Assembly (NCBI GenBank): GCA_021413845.1
Contig: JAIOPP010000019.1
Location: 1 to 35,275 of the forward strand
Direction of reading: 5' to 3'
From: Planctomycetia bacterium
GTDB taxonomy: Bacteria; Planctomycetota; Planctomycetia; Pirellulales; PNKZ01
Length of the DNA stretch: 35,275 bases
The position numbers were made by a program, and so were the translations under genes. The notes beneath the pieces were generated by a model that saw only the letters and a program-made list of their open reading frames with translations, had not been told where the DNA came from and made no database searches. Shown in pieces: positions 1 to 7,097 of this stretch (position 1 is its first letter; every line of letters starts with the position of its first letter).

Positions 1-2
1 CG

Positions 3-548
3 ACCAAGCAGCGACTGAAGAAGCAATTGCTCACGGCCCGCGAGTACACGCGGTCGCTCTTGACCGACCTTTCGACGCCCGAGCAATGGACACAGCAGGT
101 TCATCCCGAAGCGAATCACCCCCTTTGGTTCGCCGGACACATGGCCACGGCCGACAACTTCTTTCTCTCCACGTTGGCACCGGAGAGGGTCGTGAAGCGA
201 CCGGAGTTCGATCATGCTTTCGGCACCGGCAGCCGGCCGACGAGCAATCCGGCCGATTATCCCCCTCCCGACGAAGTGCTCGAAGTGATGGACGAACGCC
301 GCCGCACCTTGCTTGAAGTGCTTGAGGGGATGGAAGAGCCCGACTTCGAAAAGCCGCTCCCGAAAGGAGCGCCGGACTTCCTGCCCGACTTCGGCTCAGT
401 CTTCGAGATGGCGATCTGGCACGAAGGCCTGCACAGCGGCCAGCTCTCGGTCGCGCGCCGCTCAATGGGGTTGAAGCCCTGCGCGGAAACCAAGGGAATC
501 AAGCCGTGTGCGGAACAGCGCCGCAGCGACGATTCGCCGGCCCGGTAA
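3..548 (+). CDS. DinB-family protein (5' end outside window)
   Basis: The reading frame is open from the first bases of the window, so the true start probably lies upstream; the TTG at 27 is only the first possible start codon inside. The protein has the DinB four-helix-bundle pattern: an early HPLWFAGH motif and a late WHEGLHSGQLS motif, whose spaced histidines are the usual divalent-metal ligands of this superfamily. Members include DNA-damage-induced DinB of Bacillus and thiol-dependent transferases; which reaction this one performs cannot be told. The C-terminus is odd: after the last helix the stretch GLKPCAE is followed ten residues later by GIKPCAE, an imperfect tandem duplication, then a basic tail. 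The gene converges on the DtxR-type regulator with 7 bases between the stop codons. The fold is fairly sure, the function unknown. Confidence 0.8.
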   Translation, partial: TKQRLKKQLLTAREYTRSLLTDLSTPEQWTQQVHPEANHPLWFAGHMATADNFFLSTLAPERVVKRPEFDHAFGTGSRPTSNPADYPPPDEVLEVMDERRRTLLEVLEGMEEPDFEKPLPKGAPDFLPDFGSVFEMAIWHEGLHSGQLSVARRSMGLKPCAETKGIKPCAEQRRSDDSPAR

Positions 549-555
549 AGCGGAA

Positions 556-1221
556 CTAGCCGGAAACGGCAGTAACTAAGATCTTCTGCGCAATGTCTCG
601 GCCGAGCGTCGTCGATTGCCCGCCGACGACGACCGTCATCGCGCCGCTTTCGGCCCGATTGGCCGTGACGTCGCCGCTGGAGCCGATCGTGAGTCGGGCT
701 TCGCTTAGGTAGCGTAGAAAGTCGGGCGATTGATCGAGTACGCGCACGAAACGGAAGCTCTCGCCCGTGCGGCATTCGGCGAGGCTGCGCCCGGCGGCTT
801 CTTCGACCGTGCCGTCGGCGCGAGGGATCGGGTCGCCATGCGGATCGACTTTGGGAAAGCCGAGGAACGCGTCGATCCGGTCGATGAGCAACTCGCTCAC
901 CGCATGTTCGAGGTGCTCCGCCTCGTCGTGGACTTCGTCCCAATTCATTTTCAAAGTCGTGGCGAGAAACAGTTCCACGAGCCGATGCCGCCGCAACACG
1001 CGCAGCGCGAGCGTGGTGCCGTGGGCCGTGAGCCGCACGCCTTCATAGGGCGTGTAGGTCGCGAGGCCGCTTTCGCTCAGGGTTTTGAGCATGCTCGTCA
1101 CCGTGCCTGGCGACACCCCCAGCGCTTCGGCCAGCGCGCCGGTAGCGGCTGGCCCGCCCGGCGTGCGGCCGCAGATCTGATGGATCGTCTTCAGATAGTT
1201 TTCAACCGTCAGGCTAGCCAT
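556..1221 (-). CDS. DtxR/MntR-family metal-dependent transcriptional regulator
   Basis: 221 residues, normal for the full-length DtxR/IdeR/MntR family. Residues 1-65 form the winged helix-turn-helix (VENYLKTIHQI, then the recognition region SPGTVTSMLKTL). Residues 66-140 are the metal-binding dimerisation domain, with the family hallmark HRLVELFL, then WDEVHDEAEHLEHA, which supplies Glu and His ligands, and FGFPKVDPHGDPIP-like sequence. Residues 145-221 look like a FeoA/SH3-like C-terminal domain. Proteins of this family repress iron or manganese uptake genes when loaded with Fe2+ or Mn2+. No metal transporter lies next to it in this window, so the metal and targets are open. It sits 60 bases downstream of the thioesterase on the same strand and may share its transcript. 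Confidence 0.9.
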   Translation of the reverse strand: MASLTVENYLKTIHQICGRTPGGPAATGALAEALGVSPGTVTSMLKTLSESGLATYTPYEGVRLTAHGTTLALRVLRRHRLVELFLATTLKMNWDEVHDEAEHLEHAVSELLIDRIDAFLGFPKVDPHGDPIPRADGTVEEAAGRSLAECRTGESFRFVRVLDQSPDFLRYLSEARLTIGSSGDVTANRAESGAMTVVVGGQSTTLGRDIAQKILVTAVSG

Positions 1222-1281
1222 AACAGCGATGAAGTGAGGCGTGAGTTGGTATTTTTCGTACGCAAGTCAAAAACCGACGAT

Positions 1282-2058
1282 CTACGAAGTGCGCGTTTTC
1301 GGGAAGGCCGATTGTAGCTCTTGCGCCAAAATTCCGAGCAACTGATCCTGGGCGGTCTTCAAAAAGAAGTGGTCGCCGGGAAGAAATCGCATGCTGAACC
1401 CTGCCGACGTTTGTTCGCTCCAATCCGCGAGAGCGTAGGGAGCCACTTCCACATCGTCGACCCCGCCGAGCGCCGAGATCGGGACCGCGAGCGGCGCATC
1501 GTCGCGACATCGGTACGTTTCCAACAACTCGAAGTCGGCCCGAATGACGGGCAACAGCAAGTTGAGCAACTCGCGATGGGCGAAGACGGCATCGGGCGTT
1601 CCCTTAAAACGACGCATTTCCGCAATCAGATCGGCATCGCTCAGCAGATGGATCGGCGGCTTTCGGGCATGTTCGTGTTGCGGCGCGGGAGACGCAGCCA
1701 CGATGAGCCGCTTCGGCATCGCGCGGCCCGAACGCCGGAGTAAGCGCGCGGTTTCGAAGGCGATCAGGCTCCCCAGGCTGTAGCCGAAGAACGCGAACGG
1801 CAGATCCATGAGCCCTTGCATCGACGCGGCAACTTCGGCCGCGACGTCGTCCATGTCGACGAGCAACTTATCACGGTGCCGATTCTCTCGGCCCGGAAGT
1901 TGCATAGCGACGATCTCGACATTAGAAAATGACTGCAACCAGCCTCGAAAGACCCCGGCCGATCCGCCCGCATAGGCGAAGCAAAAAAGCCTCCCCTGCG
2001 CGTCCGGTGTCGGGCTTCGTTGCAGCCAGTCGCTTGTTGATTCCTTGTCGCTCATCAT
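1282..2058 (-). CDS. Type II thioesterase (GrsT/TEII-like alpha/beta hydrolase)
   Basis: 258 residues, the normal length for stand-alone type II thioesterases, which remove misprimed or stalled acyl groups from the phosphopantetheine arm of NRPS and PKS carrier proteins. Visible landmarks are LFCFAYAGGSAGVF (oxyanion region), QLPGRE, the nucleophile elbow GYSLG with Ser94, the acid in GGVDD (Asp201) and the catalytic histidine in PGDHFF (His230), so the triad looks complete. Two adjacent ATG codons (2058 and 2055) compete as start; neither has a clear Shine-Dalgarno sequence. No NRPS or PKS gene is present in this window, so it is an orphan here. It is divergent from the fatty-acid desaturase (243 bases between starts) and precedes the DtxR-type regulator. 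Confidence 0.9.
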   Translation of the reverse strand: MMSDKESTSDWLQRSPTPDAQGRLFCFAYAGGSAGVFRGWLQSFSNVEIVAMQLPGRENRHRDKLLVDMDDVAAEVAASMQGLMDLPFAFFGYSLGSLIAFETARLLRRSGRAMPKRLIVAASPAPQHEHARKPPIHLLSDADLIAEMRRFKGTPDAVFAHRELLNLLLPVIRADFELLETYRCRDDAPLAVPISALGGVDDVEVAPYALADWSEQTSAGFSMRFLPGDHFFLKTAQDQLLGILAQELQSAFPKTRTS

Positions 2059-2301
2059 GACTCGCCGGCGCTCACCGCGACTGCGTCTCCATCGCAGAGA
2101 AAATTTACGTGCAAGACCCAGGTCGTCATCGTAACATTTTGCCTACGTGTAAGAATCGTTAATTGCGAATGGATACCGAGGAAGAAGCCGACTTATTCCT
2201 GCAAATCGATAGTGGCCTGACGGCCGTACGAAGTTAATTTTAAGAAACGCTCACCGCCCACCGAAAATACCTCGGCAGATCCCTCGAAAGACCGGGTAAC
2301 C

Positions 2302-3537
2302 ATGATCGAAGAGACCAGCTTTCCGACGGGATACGGCCCCGCGAATCCGATCGACCGTCCGTTCGTAATCGCCGCAAAGACTTCCATGCCGAGCGACCCG
2401 CCAGCATCTCACGATGCATCGGCCTCCGATTCGTCGGCCGGCGATGCGGCTGCGGCGAAAGTCGAGCATGAAGCCAACTCGCTGTTTATGCGGCAAGTGC
2501 GCTCGCTGGTGAAAGACCTGCTCGAGCCGAATCCGTGGATCTATTGGACCGACATGCTGCTGACGCTCGTCGTCGGTCAAGGCGCGTTCTTCTTGTTCTC
2601 GCTGGATACGCTCTCTTGGGCCGTGCGCGCTCCGGCGTTCGTCGTCGCCGCATTTGCGTTCTATCGCGCCACGGTCTTTACGCACGAGCTATCGCACTTC
2701 CGCAAAGGGACGTTCCGCGGCTTTCGGGCCACGTGGAACGCGTTGGTCGGCGTCCCTTTCTTGCTCCCGGCGTTTCTCTACGAAGATCACCGTCTGCATC
2801 ACGTAAACCATAGCTACGGCACGGAAGACGACTCGGAATACCTGCCGCTCGCCAGCGGCACGGCCTGGGACATCGTTCGCTACTTTCTGAAGGCGTTGTT
2901 GGTGCCGGTATTGGGAATCTTCCGGTTCGTCATTCTCGCGCCGCTCGGTTGGTTCAGCGCTTCCTGGCGGCAGTGGATGTGGCAGCGTTCGTCGTCGGCT
3001 CTCGCGATCAATTGGAACTATCGCCGTTCGCCGGAAGACGAGTCTGCCCATCCGGTGGAGATGCGCGTCATGGAGATTTGCTGCTTCGTTTACGGCATCG
3101 GCTTCTTCACGCTCATGGTGTTCGGCATTCTCCCGATCAGCGTGTTTTTCAACTTCTACGCCGTTTTTCTCTGTGTCGCACTCATCAACTACGTGCGCAC
3201 GCTGGGGGCGCATCGCTATCGCGGCGTCGGCGAGCCGATGACCTACATCGATCAAATTCTCGACTCTTACACCATCGCCGGCCAGGAGACGATCACCTCG
3301 CTCATGGCACCGCTCGGAATGCGATTCCACGCCTTGCACCACTTGGTCCCGTCGTTGCCGTATCACAATATGCGCACCGCACATTACCGGCTCGTCGCGG
3401 GCTTGCCCGCCGACTCGCCTTACCATCGCACGATCCGGCGAACGCTATGGCAAGCGGTCGGAGAGGTCGTGCGTCGCGTGCGCGAAGCGGATCCGATCGA
3501 AGAATCGGCGCTGGTCGTCGAATCGGCGTCGACCTAG
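2302..3537 (+). CDS. Membrane fatty acid desaturase / hydroxylase family protein
   Basis: 411 residues with the three histidine clusters of membrane di-iron desaturases: HELSH (His128, His132), HRLHHVNH (His163, 166, 167, 170) and HALHH (His343, 346, 347), plus a further His304 in LGAHRYRG. Hydrophobic segments lie at about 83-122, 145-160, 193-220 and 257-297, the usual two-hairpin arrangement. The family introduces double bonds or hydroxyls into acyl chains using O2 and an electron donor. The substrate (acyl-lipid, acyl-CoA or carotenoid-type) is not decided by the sequence. An internal ATG at 2386 is an alternative start and would remove 28 poorly structured residues; neither site has a strong ribosome-binding site. 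The N-terminal 60 residues are Ser/Ala/Asp-rich and probably disordered. Confidence 0.87.
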   Translation: MIEETSFPTGYGPANPIDRPFVIAAKTSMPSDPPASHDASASDSSAGDAAAAKVEHEANSLFMRQVRSLVKDLLEPNPWIYWTDMLLTLVVGQGAFFLFSLDTLSWAVRAPAFVVAAFAFYRATVFTHELSHFRKGTFRGFRATWNALVGVPFLLPAFLYEDHRLHHVNHSYGTEDDSEYLPLASGTAWDIVRYFLKALLVPVLGIFRFVILAPLGWFSASWRQWMWQRSSSALAINWNYRRSPEDESAHPVEMRVMEICCFVYGIGFFTLMVFGILPISVFFNFYAVFLCVALINYVRTLGAHRYRGVGEPMTYIDQILDSYTIAGQETITSLMAPLGMRFHALHHLVPSLPYHNMRTAHYRLVAGLPADSPYHRTIRRTLWQAVGEVVRRVREADPIEESALVVESAST

Positions 3538-3662
3538 CGCGGCTTTCTGCGCCGAATCGTCGCCGCCTGCCGGCTCGCTCTGGCGTTTTTCGAGCCGACG
3601 GAAGATAATCGTCTTCATCGAGAGCATCGCTGCGCTCCATTGCATCGCCGAGAGGACACCCC

Positions 3663-4847
3663 ATGAGCATCACGCCCCGCCGCTCGGGCCGTAGCGCGCC
3701 GTCGCTTCGCCGTGGCTTCACGCTCAAGGAATCGATCGTGGTCGCCGTGATCCTCGCAGTCGTCGCCGCGATCGGCATGCCGGTCTTGGTGATGGTTCGC
3801 GAAAGGGCTCGGCGCATCGCTTGTGAAGGCAACCTGCGCAACGTCGGGCAAGCGATCGATCGCTACGCTACGGCGGATTCCGCCGGATCGTTGCCGATCG
3901 GTTCGCGGTTCGCATTGCAAACCAAATCAAGCGGCACCTCCTGGTGGCTCGAAATCCTGCCGTTCGCCGACGCCGACAAGACCAACTATCGCTGGAACAC
4001 CCAGCCCGACAGCGGCGACTTCGACCATCCGTACACACCGAATGCCAATACCGAATTCGCCGATGGCTTTCGGATCCCGCTTTTCTTTTGCCCGGCGAGC
4101 CCGCTGCCGCTGTTCAACGATCCGCTTCGGCACATGTCGGCGGAGAACCGCGCCTTGCTCAAGGGTCGTCGAGCGACCGGAATCGCGGTGCCGATGTATA
4201 CTGCCGTCGCCGGTTCGGCGCCCGACCTGCGCGATTACAATCCCACCGCCGAGCTCGACCGCGCCGCAGGACGCAACACGAGCGATGGCCCATGGGGAAT
4301 CCTCTCCGCGTCGGGCGTGTTCCCGCCGAATCGCCGGCTACGTCGCGCTTCGGTGCTGGATCAGAAAGACAAGACGATCATGCTTGTCGAACAATCCGAC
4401 TACGCGCGCGATACGTCGGTCGAACCGCCCGACCGTTTCGACATTCGCAGCGCGTGGCCGAAGGGGGCGTTCATGGGAGCCACGGGCAACTACGACGAGC
4501 TCAGCACCACGGCGCTGAGCCTCAACGGCGACGGCAGCGAACGGTGTTGGAACATCACGTCGGTCCGCTATCCGCTCAACATGCGCGACATCAAACAGAA
4601 GCGGGGCATCTTCACCGACCCTGCCCCCCCGCGACCTGAGAAGGAAGGGGATCCTACGCCGCCGACGCCCCCTTACCCCATCGATGGCTATGGCCCCGGC
4701 CACAACCAACCGATCATCTCGGCGCATCCCGAGGGAGCGCAAGTTTTGATGTTCGACGGCTCGGTGCATTTCCTCAACGAAAAGATGGATCTCGCGCTGC
4801 TGCTGCGCATGTGTACGCGCGACGACCGAACGGACATTGCGGAATAG
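3663..4847 (+). CDS. DUF1559 (SBP_bac_10) pseudopilin-like protein
   Basis: 394 residues. The N-terminus is a type IV pilin/pseudopilin signal: basic residues, then RRG|FTLKESIVV with Phe at +1 and Glu at +5, followed by a hydrophobic helix to about residue 45. The rest is a globular extracytoplasmic domain ending in AHPEGAQVLMFDGSVHFL, the His...Gly...DGSV signature of DUF1559 proteins, which occur in many copies in planctomycetes. Their role is unknown; the signal predicts processing by a prepilin peptidase and export by a type II secretion-like or pilus machinery. Lys at +4 instead of the common Val/Ile is slightly unusual. A Pro-rich loop (PPRPEKEGDPTPPTPPYP) lies at about residues 322-339. 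A GAGAGG-like purine stretch about 10 bases before the ATG can serve as ribosome-binding site. Confidence 0.9.
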   Translation: MSITPRRSGRSAPSLRRGFTLKESIVVAVILAVVAAIGMPVLVMVRERARRIACEGNLRNVGQAIDRYATADSAGSLPIGSRFALQTKSSGTSWWLEILPFADADKTNYRWNTQPDSGDFDHPYTPNANTEFADGFRIPLFFCPASPLPLFNDPLRHMSAENRALLKGRRATGIAVPMYTAVAGSAPDLRDYNPTAELDRAAGRNTSDGPWGILSASGVFPPNRRLRRASVLDQKDKTIMLVEQSDYARDTSVEPPDRFDIRSAWPKGAFMGATGNYDELSTTALSLNGDGSERCWNITSVRYPLNMRDIKQKRGIFTDPAPPRPEKEGDPTPPTPPYPIDGYGPGHNQPIISAHPEGAQVLMFDGSVHFLNEKMDLALLLRMCTRDDRTDIAE

Positions 4848-4918
4848 CGAGCGAATCAGTCAGCGAAATCCGCGACGAACCTGTGGCCTGCTTGCTTCGT
4901 TCGCCGAGCGCTCGCTCC

Positions 4919-4947
4919 TTGAACCCCCGCCCAGCCCCACATAGAAT
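4919..4947 (+). promoter_or_regulatory. Candidate sigma-70-type promoter for folE
   Basis: TTGAAC at 4919-4924 and TAGAAT at 4942-4947 are separated by exactly 17 bases. Transcription would begin near 4954, giving a leader of about 45 bases before the GTG start of folE at 4999. The same TAGAAT hexamer also precedes moaE and pyrD in this window. Confidence 0.5.
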
Positions 4948-4998
4948 AGGAGGTTTCGACGATCTTCGGCGGCGGTTCTTAGTCAGACAGGTGATCTA

Positions 4999-5661
4999 GT
5001 GGCGGACGGTTCCAGATACTCCGCGTGCGGCGGCGACGATGAGGAAAACGGCTGCGCGCCGACCGCGCAAACGCCGGCCGCCGGCTCGAAAAGCGTCGTC
5101 GATCTTAAGCGCATCGAGCGGGCCGTGCGTGAGATTCTCGCCGCGGTCGGCGAAGATCCCGATCGCGAAGGCCTGCTCGAAACGCCGGCGCGCGTGGCCC
5201 GAATGTATGCCGAAATGTTCAGCGGCCTGCACGACGATCCACGCATCCACTTGAAAAAAGTCTTCACCGAGAAGTACGACGAGGTCGTGCTCGTGAAAGA
5301 CATCAGCTTCAACAGCATGTGCGAGCATCACATGCTCCCGTTCCACGGCAAGGCCCACATCGGCTACATCCCGCAAGGGAAAGTACTCGGGCTCTCGAAG
5401 CTCGCGCGGGTCGTCGAGGTCGTCTCGAAGCGTCCGCAAGTGCAAGAGCGAATGACGGAGACGATCGCCGACCTCATGGTTTCGGAATTGAACCCCAAGG
5501 GGGTCGCCGTGGTCGTCGAAGCAAGTCACTCCTGCATGACCATTCGCGGCGTGAAGAAGCCGGGAAGCATGTGCGTCACGTCGGCGATGCGCGGACTCTT
5601 TCGCTCGAACCTTTCGAGTCGTTCCGAAGTGATGACGCTCATCTACGGCGACCGGCGCTAG
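4999..5661 (+). CDS. folE: GTP cyclohydrolase I (type IA)
   Basis: 220 residues. The enzyme converts GTP to 7,8-dihydroneopterin triphosphate and formate, the first step of tetrahydrofolate and biopterin synthesis and also the entry to 7-deazaguanine (queuosine) synthesis. The zinc site is visible: Cys108 and His111 in MCEHHMLPF, and Cys179 in [10 protein letters not shown]. Other signatures are [34 protein letters not shown] and RPQVQERMT. The start is GTG at 4999; the protein then carries about 32 residues of Asp/Cys/Ala-rich sequence before the conserved core, longer than in minimal bacterial enzymes. The stop is 14 bases before the next membrane-protein gene, so the two may be co-transcribed. 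Confidence 0.97.
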   Translation: MADGSRYSACGGDDEENGCAPTAQTPAAGSKSVVDLKRIERAVREILAAVGEDPDREGLLETPARVARMYAEMFSGLHDDPRIHLKKVFTEKYDEVVLVKDISFNSMCEHHMLPFHGKAHIGYIPQGKVLGLSKLARVVEVVSKRPQVQERMTETIADLMVSELNPKGVAVVVEASHSCMTIRGVKKPGSMCVTSAMRGLFRSNLSSRSEVMTLIYGDRR

Positions 5662-5675
5662 CGAGTCTGCCGAAC

Positions 5676-6437
5676 ATGCTGCTACTCTCGCAGTTCCTCT
5701 ACCGTCTCTCGTTCGGCATGGCCGCGGCCATGGCGATCACGCCGGCGCGGCTTGTCACCAGCGGCTACTACCGCAACAACTTGTATGTGCTGCTCGGCAT
5801 GAATTTGCTCGTAGCACTCGCGGCCTGGGGAGGCGCAGCGACCGAGCCCAGCGCTTCCCGGTTCCCAGCAACCGCGGCACTCATTCTCTGTTACGTGGGC
5901 TCGGCGCTCTGGCTCTACGAAAAGCCGCGGCTCGGCATCGCAGCGCTCGTCGCCGTCGCGGGCTCGACCCTCTTCGGCGTTTTCGCGACGACGCAAGCGA
6001 CCGATAAGCCGGCCTCGCTCGTTGCGCTCGCCTATGCCGACTCGCTCGCCTCCGGCCTGCTGCTCGGTGCGACGATGGCCGCGATGTTGCTCGGCCATTG
6101 GTATCTCAACGCACCCGGCATGCGCATCCAACCCCTCTTTCGCCTCACGGCCTGCATGGCCGGGGCGCTGGTGCTGCGAACCATCGTGAGCGGTATCGGC
6201 TTCGCGGGTTCCATGTCCGCAGGGGTCGCGTTCGAAAACGCTCAGTGGTTCATGCTCGCCTTGCGTTGGCTCGCGGGCATCTTCGGTACGGCCGGGCTGA
6301 TCGCCATGACCTGGAGCACGCTGAAAATCCCGAATACGCAGGCCGCGACCGGAATGCTGTATGTTGCCGTCATTACGACGTTTTTGGGCGAACTCCTAGG
6401 GCAACTCCTGTCGGTCGGAAGCTTGTATCCTCTATGA
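5676..6437 (+). CDS. Multi-pass membrane protein of unknown function
   Basis: 253 residues from the ATG at 5676, 14 bases after folE. The frame is open further upstream, but that part lies inside folE and is not protein-like. About eight hydrophobic segments are visible, near residues 1-20, 35-52, 64-81, 86-104, 114-140, 155-177, 191-212 and 223-247. Short polar landmarks are VTSGYYRNNLYVLLGMN, a GHWYLNAPGM motif with a membrane-proximal histidine, and TLKIPNTQAATGMLY. I do not recognise the family. The paired short loops and isolated His would fit a cofactor-binding or quinone-type membrane protein, but that is only a guess. Its stop codon region (ATGATGG) overlaps possible starts of the next gene, suggesting translational coupling. 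Confidence 0.75.
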   Translation: MLLLSQFLYRLSFGMAAAMAITPARLVTSGYYRNNLYVLLGMNLLVALAAWGGAATEPSASRFPATAALILCYVGSALWLYEKPRLGIAALVAVAGSTLFGVFATTQATDKPASLVALAYADSLASGLLLGATMAAMLLGHWYLNAPGMRIQPLFRLTACMAGALVLRTIVSGIGFAGSMSAGVAFENAQWFMLALRWLAGIFGTAGLIAMTWSTLKIPNTQAATGMLYVAVITTFLGELLGQLLSVGSLYPL

Positions 6438-6448
6438 TGGAGCGTAGT

Positions 6449-7015
6449 ATGCCTAGTACGCTTCCCTCGCTAGAAACACGCCGCCGAATCTTCCCGCCTA
6501 TGAACGTCACGTTCGCTTGCCCTCGTTGCGATCAGTCCGTGCGAACCGAAGTGGCCGATAGCGCCGCTACGGTCGTCTGCACGGCCTGCAATGGTTCGAT
6601 CGCGATTCCGCCGGGAGCGTTCGAGGCCGGTCAGTTGAAGCAGTGCTTAGTCTGTCCGAGCACCGATCTGTTCGTGCGCAAAGATTTTTCGCAGCGGCTC
6701 GGCGTGTCGATCGTCGCAGCCGGGTTCGCCGCGAGTTGCGTCACTTGGTATTTCTATCTCCCTTATTGGACCTACGGCATTCTCTTCGCTACGGCCGGGC
6801 TCGATGTCGTGCTGTATTTCTTCGTCCCCAACTGCTTGAACTGCTACCGTTGCGATGCGCAGTATCGCGGCCTGGCCGATCTCGACAAACACGAAGCCTT
6901 CAACCTCGAAACACACGAGCGCTACCGCCAACAGACGATCCGGCTGCGCGAAGCCGCAATCGCCGCCGAGCGCTCTTCCACACGCAAGCCCGCGCCGCAA
7001 ACCACGAAGAGTTAA
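6449..7015 (+). CDS. Zinc-ribbon protein with a membrane hairpin (unknown function)
   Basis: 188 residues from the ATG at 6449, chosen because GGAG (6439-6442) sits 6 bases upstream; ATGs at 6434 and 6500 (starting MNVTFACPRC) are alternatives. Cys24/Cys27 (CPRC) and Cys44/Cys47 (CTAC) form a first zinc ribbon. A second CxxC, Cys66/Cys69 (CLVC), precedes two hydrophobic stretches (about 84-103 and 106-127), and a cluster NCLNCYRC (Cys129, 132, 135) follows them. This CxxC - membrane hairpin - CxxC order could bring the two halves of a second zinc site together at the membrane surface, as in LITAF domains. The C-terminal 50 residues are charged and helical. No function can be assigned. Confidence 0.72.
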   Translation: MPSTLPSLETRRRIFPPMNVTFACPRCDQSVRTEVADSAATVVCTACNGSIAIPPGAFEAGQLKQCLVCPSTDLFVRKDFSQRLGVSIVAAGFAASCVTWYFYLPYWTYGILFATAGLDVVLYFFVPNCLNCYRCDAQYRGLADLDKHEAFNLETHERYRQQTIRLREAAIAAERSSTRKPAPQTTKS

Positions 7016-7097
7016 CGCCCGTACCATTAAGTAGTCGCTCCGCTTCCTCGGAAACCTTGCCTCGGAATGCCCTCTCTTCGACGCGGTCGCCCCCTTC

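Noticed and set aside
5319-5675. Upstream extension of the membrane-protein frame into folE
   Set aside because: This part is an out-of-frame reading of folE and Arg-rich; the ATG at 5676 begins the hydrophobic protein directly.
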